41,834 bases of DNA from Candidatus Methanomethylicus mesodigestus (GCA_001717005.1 MAGS01000039.1:49737-91570), one strand, 5' to 3'. Shown: positions 7,267-16,328, counted from the stretch's first letter. Program-made: numbers and translations. Notes: a model not told the origin generated them from the letters alone.

Positions 7267-8987
7267 CCTCAAAGAGGGGAATAATACCAATTATCGCCGT
7301 GCTGCTGATGGCAGCATTGTCCATTGCAGCCTCCGGAGTCTACTATGCCGAAATGACCAAGGTCGTGTCCAATCCTACCCCACAGGACGTTGTGGTTACT
7401 GATATCCTGCTCTCCAAGCACTATGGATATGCATACTTCAGCTTATGCATGGTCAGCAACGTGCAATCCGACCTCGCCTTCCAGATCTCCATCATTGGAG
7501 AGGACGGCGTCGTAGCATGGAAAATGTGCGATGTCCTGCTCCCTGCCATGGGCGAGATCGTTGCCACCGAATCCGGTTCCTGCGGCAGCGAATTCTTCGT
7601 TGGCAAGACCTACGTCATTAAGATCGAGGGGGACATCGACATGGCATACACCGTTGAGTGCACTGGGGTCGAGGTCTCATCAGGCAAGGTCTTTCTTTTG
7701 GCCATCAATGGTATAACCGGCAACTTTACTGAGGGAATGCCAAGTTCAATCGTGCCGGTGCATATACAAAGTGATACAAACCTCAATGCGATAGTAGATG
7801 ACACGCTCTGGTTTGCCGGCTCCACGAAGTCCAAATCGGACAGTCTGATAGATTTGTCCAACAAACGCGGCGACGATGTTAATTCCACATCATACTCATG
7901 GCAGAGCGGCGTCCCTGTCAGTTTTAACCTAACATACGACTCTTCGCAGAATCTGCTTTACTACACCGTTGGCAACGAGACCATAACCACCACTCCGGAT
8001 GCCTGCTCTACCGACCTGTTCATCAAGGGGATGGTCACTGGGAACGGTCCGATGTCGATCGCCGTAGATGATCTCATGTTCAACGGCGAGGCATTGGACG
8101 GAGAAATCAACACGACCAACTACGACGTTCTCTGGTTAAAGGGGGCCGACATGTCCGGCGACTTCACCTTGACCGGAAGCGTAACTCTGGCATGGGACGG
8201 TCCCAATGGAAACTGGGGCATGTTCTTGGACGTGATCGGGGGCACAGTGGTCGAGGGGGACGAGTACGTAGTTGATACGTCGATAAACCCCCTCCAGTCC
8301 ATGCAGGGGATCCTCGACACCGCCGACCATCTCGGTTGCCCGGTTACCCTGATCACGACGATGGCACAGTGGGAATCGGTACTCGCGAACCCGCCCCTTG
8401 GAGCTATAATCGTGAATCCTTTTGGAGGCGCAGTTCCTGCTCCGGCATGGGCAGTTCAGGATGAGGCTTCAGCTGAGGCTTACATACGCCTGCTTAGCGA
8501 GATGGTCAGCACATACAGCTGGACCTGGCTGCACCTCGGCGGATATCCGTTCTCATCTGTAACCAATGGAACCGCCACCGTAGACATAGGCAACGACGGC
8601 GCAGAGTGGTTCTTCGACGTCAGCCGCATAAAGGCCCATGGCCGAGGGATCGAATCGCTTGATGAGAACCTGCTCACGGAGGACGACGGAGTGAGCCTGA
8701 ATCATTTCCTTAGCGTTACAGGCAACGACGCGCTCCCCAGCAACCTCTGGTTCGACTATGGCATAATCCTTCCCGCTTCAGATCCCCTCGAAACAAAGTT
8801 CACATTCTACATCAACCCAAGCGGCGTAAGCCAGACCGGCGCGATGAGCTTCTATCTGGGCGCGGGCTACTATGTCCATTGGGGCGCACCGATCTATACC
8901 CAAGGCCACAGCGAGAGCTCTCGGCTGAGCGACTACGAGAGCGCATCGTATGCCCTCATGGTGGCTCTCTACACCATGATGAGATGA
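7263..8987 (+). CDS. Large pilin-like modular surface protein
   Basis: 574 residues, about four times a normal pilin. The N-terminus MTSKRG then IIPIIAVLLMAALSIAASGV is a class III signal peptide, so it should be processed and inserted like a pilin. A pilin-like beta domain follows (about residues 30-150). The segment from about 155 to 310, with FNLTYDSSQNLLYYTVGN, TDLFIKGMV and LWLKGADMSGDFTLTG, resembles beta-sandwich choice-of-anchor-type surface domains. The C-terminal half, with GAIIVNPFGGAVPAP, WTWLHLGGYPF and YYVHWGAPI, resembles a glutamine-amidotransferase/ThuA-like fold seen in archaeal surface proteins. These domain calls are pattern resemblance only. A tip adhesin or minor pilin role is inferred. 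ATG at 7263 overlaps the previous stop. Confidence 0.75.
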   Translation: MTSKRGIIPIIAVLLMAALSIAASGVYYAEMTKVVSNPTPQDVVVTDILLSKHYGYAYFSLCMVSNVQSDLAFQISIIGEDGVVAWKMCDVLLPAMGEIVATESGSCGSEFFVGKTYVIKIEGDIDMAYTVECTGVEVSSGKVFLLAINGITGNFTEGMPSSIVPVHIQSDTNLNAIVDDTLWFAGSTKSKSDSLIDLSNKRGDDVNSTSYSWQSGVPVSFNLTYDSSQNLLYYTVGNETITTTPDACSTDLFIKGMVTGNGPMSIAVDDLMFNGEALDGEINTTNYDVLWLKGADMSGDFTLTGSVTLAWDGPNGNWGMFLDVIGGTVVEGDEYVVDTSINPLQSMQGILDTADHLGCPVTLITTMAQWESVLANPPLGAIIVNPFGGAVPAPAWAVQDEASAEAYIRLLSEMVSTYSWTWLHLGGYPFSSVTNGTATVDIGNDGAEWFFDVSRIKAHGRGIESLDENLLTEDDGVSLNHFLSVTGNDALPSNLWFDYGIILPASDPLETKFTFYINPSGVSQTGAMSFYLGAGYYVHWGAPIYTQGHSESSRLSDYESASYALMVALYTMMR

Positions 8988-9427
8988 TGTCGATGCGGCA
9001 GGGGCGGCGGGGAGTATCCGAGGTAGTGGCGACGCTTGCACTGGTCGCCATAACCCTCGCAGCGATGGCAATCTACGTGCAGGCCTTCAACACCTACTTT
9101 GCGGGAGAGACCGGTCTCCTGACCGGCATATTCCGCATGGGCGCCGAGCAGAACTATGAGCGGCTCTCGATTATCTACCTCTTCCAGAATGATACCCAGT
9201 TGGAGGATGCCCGCCTCTACATCTCGGTCTACAATTATGGCGCAAGGAGTGCGACTATCGTCAAGGTAGTCATAGACACCTCCACTTTAGAATATACCCC
9301 TTCGATGGTGCGCACAGGCGAAATGGCTGTGCTGAAGCTCAATCAGACTGTATCCCTCAATACCGTTCACGTCATCTCCATCATAACCGAGAGGAATAAC
9401 GTCGTTTCAACGCAGTTCAGGCTGTGA
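8984..9427 (+). CDS. Archaeal type IV pilin-like protein
   Basis: 147 residues from the first ATG, which overlaps the previous stop (ATGAGATGA region); ATG at 8987 and 8993 are equally possible. The class III signal is MRQGRRG then VSEVVATLALVAITLAAMAI, with a Glu at position 3 of the mature protein. The remainder, including LEDARLYISVYNYGARSATIVK, is a compact beta domain like that of FlaF/FlaG-like or minor pilins. No cysteine is present. It is third in the pilus operon and a probable structural or minor pilin. Confidence 0.85.
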   Translation: MMSMRQGRRGVSEVVATLALVAITLAAMAIYVQAFNTYFAGETGLLTGIFRMGAEQNYERLSIIYLFQNDTQLEDARLYISVYNYGARSATIVKVVIDTSTLEYTPSMVRTGEMAVLKLNQTVSLNTVHVISIITERNNVVSTQFRL

Positions 9428-9431
9428 TACC

Positions 9432-9938
9432 ATGACCTATCTCCGCTCCCTGTCCAAGAAGAGGCGCCAAAGGAGGGGCATAACAAACGTGCTTGGCGCC
9501 ATCCTCTTCGTCTTTGCCATAGTTGCGCTGACCTCGATCATCGCAGTCGTCTCGATAGAGTATGGTGGGTATATTCGCAGTGCAGATTACCTTAGCACAG
9601 TCGAGCGGGAGCGGTCGCAGGAGGACATCCTCTTCACCCACGCATCGGATATCGATGGGCAACTCAAGCTTAACATAACCAACATCGGCAGCGAGACAAT
9701 CACGCTGAACAACATCCTCGTCCACAACAAATCGGATGCCGGCTCGATCGACGTTACCCGCATGGCCGCCTTGCCCATCACTCTGAATCCCGGCATGGTT
9801 CAGGTCAATTACCGCATCCCTGGAATGATAGTGACTCCCACGACAAACTGCACGATCGCCTTCGTCTCGTCGCGCGGGAACGTCTTCATAATCGTAATTC
9901 AGGGGCTCGAGATTTACCCTCCTAACCCATACCATTGA
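9432..9938 (+). CDS. Archaeal type IV pilin-like protein
   Basis: 168 residues. A long basic leader (LSKKRRQRRG) precedes ITNVLGAILFVFAIVALTSI, a class III signal peptide and core helix. The exposed part includes GQLKLNITNIGSETITLNNI, a beta-sandwich repeat found in FlaG/pilin-like proteins, plus several N-glycosylation sequons (NIT, NKS, NCT). It starts only 4 bp after the previous stop and is followed 12 bp later by the secretion ATPase. Probable pilus subunit. Confidence 0.85.
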   Translation: MTYLRSLSKKRRQRRGITNVLGAILFVFAIVALTSIIAVVSIEYGGYIRSADYLSTVERERSQEDILFTHASDIDGQLKLNITNIGSETITLNNILVHNKSDAGSIDVTRMAALPITLNPGMVQVNYRIPGMIVTPTTNCTIAFVSSRGNVFIIVIQGLEIYPPNPYH

Positions 9939-9950
9939 GAGGATTGCTAT

Positions 9951-11534
9951 ATGGCGCTAAAGTTTAGGTTTGGCAAAAGCCCGACTGGCAACAAAACCAC
10001 CGACAGGAAGGGCATTGACAAGAAATACCTGGGGAAGACGTTCTCATTGCACATCGCCGGCTCCAATGTGCCGCCACTCACGCCTGAGGCGTCTCTCCTG
10101 GAAGAGTACTCTGTGGGCGCAGCCAAAGTCAGCATATGCGAGCATGGCGGCGACGGCTACTACTGGATAACCGAGCCTCCAATGGGCGAATCAGACCTTG
10201 AACTGTACAACATACTGATGAACGCGATCTACTACACTATCCCGCCTAGCGAAGAGAAGGACCCGATGAAGATCATCGATGAGCGGCTGAACCATGCTGT
10301 AACCGAGCTGAAGCTCGCCCTCGCCCCGGAGCAGCTCAACAAGATAAGGTACTATGTCAAGCGCGATGTCTTGGGTTATGGCATATTCGACCCACTCATC
10401 AATGATGGGCGCATAGAGGACCTGTCGATGGCAGGCGTAGGGCGTCCCGTCTGGATCTTCCACAGGGATTATTCCCACTTCGACTGGCTGACGACCAACA
10501 TAGCCTTCAACGACGAGAGGGCGCTGGAATCCGGCATCATGCTGCTGGCACACAAGTCGAAGCGGCACATATCGACCGCCTTCCCCATCTCAGAAGGGTC
10601 CCTTCCTGAGCGCCACCGGTGCGCCTTGACGTTCGCAAACGAAGTATCTCCGTTCGGATCTAGCCTGACCATAAGGAAGTTCAGGTCAGATCCGCTAACC
10701 CTCTGCCACTTGGTCAAGTTCGGCAGCATATCCCCGCTCATGGCCGCATACTGGTGGCTCATACTGGAGAACCGCGGCTCGGCATTCGTAATAGGCGAGA
10801 TGGCAAGCGGCAAGACCACCCTCCTGAATGCGCTGGCATCGCTGCTGCCGCCCCACTGGAAGGTAGTCACTATCGAGGACACTCCCGAACTCAGGCTGCC
10901 CCACATGGGGTGGAAGCCGCTGGTTGCCCGCCACACTTACTCGATCGCGGAGTCGAAGACCGAGATCCGGCTGTACGATCTTGTCAAGCTCTCCCTCAGG
11001 GAGCGTGCTCAGTTCATAATCGTGGGCGAGATACGCGGCGAGGAGGCATACGTCTTCATACAGGCGCTGGCGACCGGCCACGGGGGCGGCTGCACATTCC
11101 ACGGCGACTCCGTGGAGTCTATGGTCATGCGCCTCACGACTGCCCCGATCAACGCCTCGCCCTCCTTCCTCCCCCTCATCAGCAGCGTCATAATCAGCCG
11201 GATGCTGAAGCTACCCGGCAGGAAGCCAATGAGGCGAGTCGTGGAGGCCAACGAGATAACCGGAGTCATCGGTCCCCAGTCTGTCGCGAGCAACAGGATA
11301 TTCGAGTGGAACGTTAACGACGACAAGCACTACCCTCTGGAGCCTGCAGAGGTCGTCAAGAGAAGCAGGAAGCTGGAGAAGCTGAGGACGATGCTCGGCC
11401 TTACACAGGACGAATTGACTGCGGAGCTCGGTCGCAGGAGGGACTTCGTGGATGCCATGGTAAGGAACGGTATATTGGAGTACGATGCAGTCTCGAACGA
11501 GATAAAGAAGTATTACTCCGGCAAGGTGCCTTAG
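9951..11534 (+). CDS. Type II/IV secretion system ATPase (ArlI/PilB-like) of the pilus operon
   Basis: 527 residues. A hexameric ATPase that powers pilus assembly at the cytoplasmic face of the membrane. Motifs in order are Walker A in GEMASGKTTLLN (about residues 282-293), the Asp box TIEDTPELRLPH (about 306-317), Walker B IIVGEIRGEEA (about 354-364) and the His box HGGGCTFHGDS (about 377-387). The N-terminal domain (RYYVKRDVLGYGIFDPLIND, LSMAGVGRPVWIFHRDY) is that of archaeal GspE/VirB11-type ATPases. An acidic-basic C-terminal extension of about 70 residues follows, as in many archaeal homologues. The four upstream pilin-like genes and the platform gene that follows directly argue for a dedicated pilus. 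No archaellum-specific genes (arlC/D/E, arlH) are present. Confidence 0.95.
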   Translation: MALKFRFGKSPTGNKTTDRKGIDKKYLGKTFSLHIAGSNVPPLTPEASLLEEYSVGAAKVSICEHGGDGYYWITEPPMGESDLELYNILMNAIYYTIPPSEEKDPMKIIDERLNHAVTELKLALAPEQLNKIRYYVKRDVLGYGIFDPLINDGRIEDLSMAGVGRPVWIFHRDYSHFDWLTTNIAFNDERALESGIMLLAHKSKRHISTAFPISEGSLPERHRCALTFANEVSPFGSSLTIRKFRSDPLTLCHLVKFGSISPLMAAYWWLILENRGSAFVIGEMASGKTTLLNALASLLPPHWKVVTIEDTPELRLPHMGWKPLVARHTYSIAESKTEIRLYDLVKLSLRERAQFIIVGEIRGEEAYVFIQALATGHGGGCTFHGDSVESMVMRLTTAPINASPSFLPLISSVIISRMLKLPGRKPMRRVVEANEITGVIGPQSVASNRIFEWNVNDDKHYPLEPAEVVKRSRKLEKLRTMLGLTQDELTAELGRRRDFVDAMVRNGILEYDAVSNEIKKYYSGKVP

Positions 11535-13448
11535 ATGGCCAAGCCCAAGCTTACCGTGCAGACGATCCTCGGCGCCATAGCCATCGTCATGTCATTCGGT
11601 ACCTTGATCGCCGAGCTGTTGCTTGACACCGCAATCACGATCATTGTGGCAACAATCGTCGTTCTGATGATCGCCATCTCGCTCACCATGATCATTGTGC
11701 TGAGGGGGGGCCTCTACTTCTCCCTCTCTAAGCGATACTATCCCGTGCAGGCCGCAGGCGAGGGCAACGAAAAACGGCAAGAGGCGGCTGCCAAGAAGCA
11801 GGAGCGTAAGTACGCCTCTACGGTCTCCTCATTCATGGGCGATCACGCTCTCATCAAGTACATCTCGAACTTCATGGCGAACAGCATAAAGGACGAGATT
11901 CCGAAGGCCATGATATACCTGCACCCAACAGTCTATTCCAAGTTCTACAGCACCGTCTTCCTGATCGTTCTGGCAGCGGTCATGCCCGCCGGTTTGGTGC
12001 TCCTCGCCCTCCTCCGGAACCCGCTTGCGCTGATCCCTGTCTTCGCGCCGATGATCATTGTGCTCATCCCTCTGATGGAGGTGAAGGTGAAGATATCGAA
12101 CAGGAAGAGCGATACCGCCAACGAGTTCCCCTTCTTCATGGTGTACGCCGCGGCGCTCCAGGCGGCGGGCCTCTCGCTCTACACCGCTCTTGACCGTCTC
12201 GCAGAGTGGCGGATCCTTCCGAAGATAAAGAGGGAGGCGCTCATCGTGAAGAGGGACTACCTCTTCTTCTCCCACAACCCGCTGCTCGCCATCGAGAATA
12301 TCGCACGTGACCACCCTGACGAGAACATAAAGACGATCTTCTTGGGGTACACATCAGTCCTCAGGAGCGGCGGAGACATGGTCGTATACCTCAACTCGAA
12401 GGTCGCTGACGGCCTTGAATCCGTAATAGGGCGCTGGCGGCGGTACGCCGAGTCGGCAAGCACGCTCGGGGAGATCTCCATCTCCGTCTTTCTCATGTTT
12501 CCCTCGTTGCTCATTGCGATGTCGATCGCATTCTCAAGCAATATGAGCCTTGCGATGATGCAGATCTATGGGTACATGATCCTGCCTCTGATGGGGGCTG
12601 TTCTGGTCATGGGCGTCCACATATCGCAGCCGCGGTTCTATGACCTATATAACATGAACCGGGCGCTGCTCATCGCGTTAGGCGCCTCCGCCGCATTCGG
12701 CGCCGCGACATACTTCTTCATCCCGTCTATGACATACTGGCTAACCTCGACGCTCTTGGTCTTCTCGATAATTGTTGGGACGGAGTACATCCGGGAGCAG
12801 AGCGACATCGGGAGGGTCGAGAAGGCGCTGCCATTCTTTCTAAGGGACATCACTGAGATGATGAAGATAGGCTACGACATCAACCAGACCATCATAAACC
12901 TGCCAAAGCAGAGGCAATACAACAGGACTTTCGACAGGCTCCTCAACCGTGTTGCTGAGCACCTTGAGATGAACATGCCCCTCCGCCGGGTCTCGGAGAC
13001 GATGATGGTCCGGAGCTGGCTCTGCAGGTACACTTTCTTCATACTGAGCGAGATCGTCGACACCGGCGGCGGCACGCCCCAGGTGCTGGAGAGCCTCACG
13101 CACTTCGTCAATGGGGTCGTCATTGAGAAGCAGAAGACCAAGAGCACGACCAGGGTCTACTCGTTCCTGGGATACGCGACCCCCGCCTTCCTCTCGGGCG
13201 TCATAATGTTCATGAGCAACATGCTGTTCCCGTCGCTGAGCAACCTTCCTGGAGGCCTGCTGCCGATCTCGATACTCCCCAACGCCGCAACGCTCTCCCT
13301 GATCGCATCTACCGGATCGTTCGTGGTCGTCCTCACCGCGTTCGTTGTCGGGCTGCTCATCGCCAAGATCGTCGACATGAGCGTATGTGCGACCCACCAC
13401 GCCGCGATCTGCCTGGCCATATGCATCGTCTCCTTCACGTTCCTCTGA
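11535..13448 (+). CDS. Type II/IV secretion platform protein (ArlJ/TadC-like), two T2SF domains
   Basis: 637 residues, starting at the base after the ATPase stop. A polytopic membrane platform that receives pilin subunits. Hydrophobic segments occur near residues 8-60, 135-180, 315-365, 378-420 and 540-637. Two cytoplasmic T2SF-type domains are recognisable: the first around FPFFMVYAAALQAAGLSLYT (about 195-215), the second around LPFFLRDITEMMKIGYDINQ (about 434-453). The domain-doubled layout is usual for archaeal ArlJ/PilC-like proteins. It is the last gene of the operon. A prepilin peptidase gene is not in the window and must lie elsewhere. Confidence 0.93.
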   Translation: MAKPKLTVQTILGAIAIVMSFGTLIAELLLDTAITIIVATIVVLMIAISLTMIIVLRGGLYFSLSKRYYPVQAAGEGNEKRQEAAAKKQERKYASTVSSFMGDHALIKYISNFMANSIKDEIPKAMIYLHPTVYSKFYSTVFLIVLAAVMPAGLVLLALLRNPLALIPVFAPMIIVLIPLMEVKVKISNRKSDTANEFPFFMVYAAALQAAGLSLYTALDRLAEWRILPKIKREALIVKRDYLFFSHNPLLAIENIARDHPDENIKTIFLGYTSVLRSGGDMVVYLNSKVADGLESVIGRWRRYAESASTLGEISISVFLMFPSLLIAMSIAFSSNMSLAMMQIYGYMILPLMGAVLVMGVHISQPRFYDLYNMNRALLIALGASAAFGAATYFFIPSMTYWLTSTLLVFSIIVGTEYIREQSDIGRVEKALPFFLRDITEMMKIGYDINQTIINLPKQRQYNRTFDRLLNRVAEHLEMNMPLRRVSETMMVRSWLCRYTFFILSEIVDTGGGTPQVLESLTHFVNGVVIEKQKTKSTTRVYSFLGYATPAFLSGVIMFMSNMLFPSLSNLPGGLLPISILPNAATLSLIASTGSFVVVLTAFVVGLLIAKIVDMSVCATHHAAICLAICIVSFTFL

Positions 13449-13572
13449 CTTGACCCTCTGGCAAAGAGATAAATCCACGCAGTGAGGAAGCCCTCTACAA
13501 CGTCTAGTGGCATGCTCTGATCACATCCTGGTGTTCGTTTTGCCGGAACCACCGCTTAGGACTCGCCCTGTA

Positions 13573-14700
13573 ATGAGCTCGGTAACGTTCTTCTTCGTCA
13601 CCGTTGCTGTCTTCTCGACCGGCTTCGGCATAATGACGCCTGCCGTTCCTATATATGCGGGCGCGATTGCATCAGCGAACGCCCTGGAGCTGGGCCTTCT
13701 GGGGGCATTCACCGCCGTGCCGTATATATTCATGCCCGCCGTCTTCGGCAAGATATCCGACCGCATAGGCCGGAAGCCGCCGCTTATCGGAGGGCTGCTG
13801 CTCTACGCCGCAGCATGCGTCATGTACGCCCAGTCTACCACATTCCTCCAGCTCTCGATCCTGAGGGTGCTGGAGGGCGTGTGCTTCTCTGCGGTATGGC
13901 CCTCCGCCGAGGCATTTGTGGGCGACAAGAGCGACGGCATCAGCCGCTCGGCATTGGTCGGCATGTACAGCGTATCGTGGAGTTTCGGATACATGGCAGG
14001 CCCCATCGTGCTGGGTGCGGTCATACCCTATACCGATATCCACAACGCCTTCTACGGCGTCGCGCTCTTCATGGCGGCCGGAGCCTCGATGGTGGCCGCC
14101 ATCAAGATGCCTCAGGTGCCCAAGCAGCCATCAGAGGCCACCGCCCCGACAGGGGTCAGCGGGCTGCCGCTCATCATATATGTGATGATAATGTGGGGCT
14201 TCGCCACGCTCTCCTTCCTCTTCCTCTTCCCCTCCTACGCTGCGATAGCAGGGCTCAACGCCTCACTGATCAGCTACCTCGTCGGCATCACGTCTCTTGT
14301 CAGGACGCTGGTCTTCGTATTCTACAGGCGCATCCTCTCGATTCTGGGGAGGTCGACAATTGGGCTTGGGATGATCGCGCTCTCCGCATCCATGTTCTTC
14401 TCATGGGCAGCGCCCTCCGCCGCGGGCTTTGCGGCTTCTGTGGCACTCCTCGGGCTTGCCCTCGGGCTCCTATATGCGCACTCCCTCGCATTCGTGCTCA
14501 ACAAGCCTGCCAAGGGGTTCTATGCCGGCCTCTTCGAGTCCGCTATCGGCATAGGCGAGCTCATAGGGCCGATGCTTATGGGGTACATAGGCTTCATATC
14601 CGCACCGTCGTCGCCCTACCTCTTGCTGGCCATTCTGGCTGCGATATCCGCCGTGCTTACCCTGAGGGCTATGCGCGGCTTCTATCGTATAAGCTCTTGA
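13573..14700 (+). CDS. Major facilitator superfamily transporter
   Basis: 375 residues with about 12 hydrophobic helices. The MFS loop 2-3 signature is GKISDRIGRKPPLIGG (about residues 60-75), and a second conserved block is LRVLEGVCFSAVWPSAEAF (about 99-117). The substrate cannot be read from sequence; the fold resembles drug or sugar/H+ antiporters. ATG at 13573 (MSSVTFFFVTV) gives a normal first helix; the upstream in-frame GTG at 13507 would add a poorly conserved leader. Its last 32 bp overlap the 3' end of the convergent thioredoxin gene. It follows the pilus operon by about 120 bp with its own promoter not clearly visible. Confidence 0.88.
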   Translation: MSSVTFFFVTVAVFSTGFGIMTPAVPIYAGAIASANALELGLLGAFTAVPYIFMPAVFGKISDRIGRKPPLIGGLLLYAAACVMYAQSTTFLQLSILRVLEGVCFSAVWPSAEAFVGDKSDGISRSALVGMYSVSWSFGYMAGPIVLGAVIPYTDIHNAFYGVALFMAAGASMVAAIKMPQVPKQPSEATAPTGVSGLPLIIYVMIMWGFATLSFLFLFPSYAAIAGLNASLISYLVGITSLVRTLVFVFYRRILSILGRSTIGLGMIALSASMFFSWAAPSAAGFAASVALLGLALGLLYAHSLAFVLNKPAKGFYAGLFESAIGIGELIGPMLMGYIGFISAPSSPYLLLAILAAISAVLTLRAMRGFYRISS

Positions 14701-14989
14701 GGTCCCTCACTCTAAGCCCATCGTATCCTGGGCGTTTCCTGGAGACCTCGCGGCCTGAACTGAAGAGGACCGCCGTCGGGACAGTGCTTACCCCGAACCC
14801 GTCCCACGCCGGGTCGTCATCGGAAGATATGTCAACCTCAACCGCAACGAAATCCGCTTGAGACCTTTCGAGTTCGCTCATAAGCGCCCTGCAGAATCCG
14901 CACCATTTTGTGCTGAAGACTGCGACGAACTCTCCTCCCGAATCAATTCTATCCCTGAGCTTCTCGCTGGATATGCACTCTATTTTCAT
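14669..14989 (-). CDS. Thioredoxin-fold protein (WCGFC active site)
   Basis: 106 residues. The redox motif is in FSTKWCGFCRALMSEL (Cys at about 27 and 30), with the cis-proline block VSTVPTAVLF. This is a single-domain thioredoxin-like disulfide oxidoreductase of the cytoplasm (no signal peptide). ATG at 14989 has a G-rich ribosome-binding run just upstream (GGGGGGCAATCT); a longer ATG start at 15019 is possible. It lies directly downstream of the hydrogenase large subunit on the same strand and is probably the last gene of that operon. Its role may be redox or sulfur handling linked to the sulfhydrogenase (inference). Its 3' end overlaps the MFS gene. Confidence 0.88.
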   Translation of the reverse strand: MKIECISSEKLRDRIDSGGEFVAVFSTKWCGFCRALMSELERSQADFVAVEVDISSDDDPAWDGFGVSTVPTAVLFSSGREVSRKRPGYDGLRVRDLKSLYDRSRA

Positions 14990-15005
14990 AGATTGCCCCC
15001 CTTTT

Positions 15006-16328
15006 TTAGTAGATGTCAAGGCTCACCGCACATGAGAGGCATGGATCATACGCGCGCGTCATGTCCTCAAGAATGTACCTCATCTTCTCGACCCCCAGCG
15101 GCCTGAACTTCTTGACGAACTCCGCTGCGTCCAGCTCTATGCTCTTCGAGTTGACCGCCGTCGGGGTGTAGACCTTGTAGCTCTTTATCTTGCCATTCTC
15201 CACCTCGCACGCATGGCAGAGTGCACCGCGTGGCGCTTCGGCCACGAAGAATCCCCTCCCTGTGCCCTGACAGTCAGGGATCTCGCCCTGAGTGGCGCTG
15301 CAGTTAACGCCCGATGCAGCCCCCTCTTTGCTCGGCTCGACCATTATGTCCCCCAGCCTCTGCCCTGCCGCTATCAGCTCCTCCATATAGTGGACGACCT
15401 CGACCGCCTGTGCCTTTATTATCAGGAACGGGTTCATGCGCCACTCGACCCGCTCGGCGAACGCCTTCGCCTCGGGCTTCAGGTGCCTCCTGTTGAGGAT
15501 GACACGTGACAGCGCACCGACCGTCAGCTCCGAGTTTCTGAAGTATGCGTGTTTGGAAGTTGAGTAGTACTTCGTCACCTCGGTGATGCTGTCGTAATAC
15601 TCGTCGCTGGTGAGCAGCGAGCCATCGTTCAAAACCATCGACGCGTCCTCGGCATACGTAGGGTAATGCCCCGGATTCCTGAGCGATCCTAAGGGCCGGT
15701 ACCTCTCCAGCTCAGGCAGATCCAGCTCAATAGCATAATCCGCAAACTTCCTCGCATCATTCATCAGCCCCTCGAGTTCATGCACCGAGCTTACGAGCTG
15801 CCTGCCATTCATGACTGCCCCGAAGCCGCCCACGACGACATTCGGGACGTGGACCGACCTGCCGCCCCATACCTCGATGAGCTCCGTCGACTTCGTGAGG
15901 AGCCTCGTTCCAGCCTCGTAAAGGTCCTTGTCGCGGAGCCTGAGGACGCTGATGACGCCCTTTATCGAGGGCAGGGTGAGGTATAGCAGGTGCATTACGT
16001 GGCTCCTCAGGTTGTTTGCAAGGTAAAGCACGTTGCGGAGCTCCCTGACCTCCTTGGAGACCTTGATGCCGAGCGCCCTCTCGATGGCCTCTGCCGCGTT
16101 TATCGAGTGCGCGGTGTAGCAGAGGCCGCATATCCTGGATGCTACCATCGGAGCCATCTCGATGGGCTTTCCCACAAGGTACTTTGTGAGGAACCTCGGC
16201 CCCTCCAAATTCTGGAACTCCGCCACTGTGTCGCCCCCTGCCATCCTGACCTGGAGGCGCGCATGCCCCTCGATAAACCTCAGCTCGTTTGTATCTACTA
16301 TGACGTCTCCCTTGCTGCTACCGCCCAT
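15006..16328 (-). CDS. hydA: [NiFe] hydrogenase group 3b, large (alpha) subunit
   Basis: 440 residues. The catalytic subunit holds the NiFe centre. The proximal L1 motif is RICGLCYTAHS (Cys67 and Cys70); the C-terminal L2 motif is DPCLSC (Cys430 and Cys433). Blocks EGHARL and EGPRFL are also conserved. In most homologues the L2 motif ends with His (or Arg), after which a protease removes the C-terminal tail. Here Ser436 occupies that position and a four-residue tail LDIY follows. This is unusual and is read directly from the DNA (AGC). It is the fourth gene of an operon in the order beta, gamma, delta, alpha, as in the Pyrococcus sulfhydrogenase. It overlaps the delta gene by 11 bp. The maturation genes are not in the window. 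Confidence 0.95.
   Translation of the reverse strand: MGGSSKGDVIVDTNELRFIEGHARLQVRMAGGDTVAEFQNLEGPRFLTKYLVGKPIEMAPMVASRICGLCYTAHSINAAEAIERALGIKVSKEVRELRNVLYLANNLRSHVMHLLYLTLPSIKGVISVLRLRDKDLYEAGTRLLTKSTELIEVWGGRSVHVPNVVVGGFGAVMNGRQLVSSVHELEGLMNDARKFADYAIELDLPELERYRPLGSLRNPGHYPTYAEDASMVLNDGSLLTSDEYYDSITEVTKYYSTSKHAYFRNSELTVGALSRVILNRRHLKPEAKAFAERVEWRMNPFLIIKAQAVEVVHYMEELIAAGQRLGDIMVEPSKEGAASGVNCSATQGEIPDCQGTGRGFFVAEAPRGALCHACEVENGKIKSYKVYTPTAVNSKSIELDAAEFVKKFRPLGVEKMRYILEDMTRAYDPCLSCAVSLDIY

Noticed and set aside
13815-14861. Plus-strand frame of 348 codons inside the MFS gene
   Set aside because: Out of frame with the clear MFS signature, composed mainly of Arg/His/Ala, and runs into the thioredoxin gene.
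15006-15060. Selenocysteine or frameshift at the L2 motif of hydA
   Set aside because: Both L2 cysteines are encoded by TGC and TGT, the stop is TAA, and the frame is open. The Ser is a plain AGC codon.
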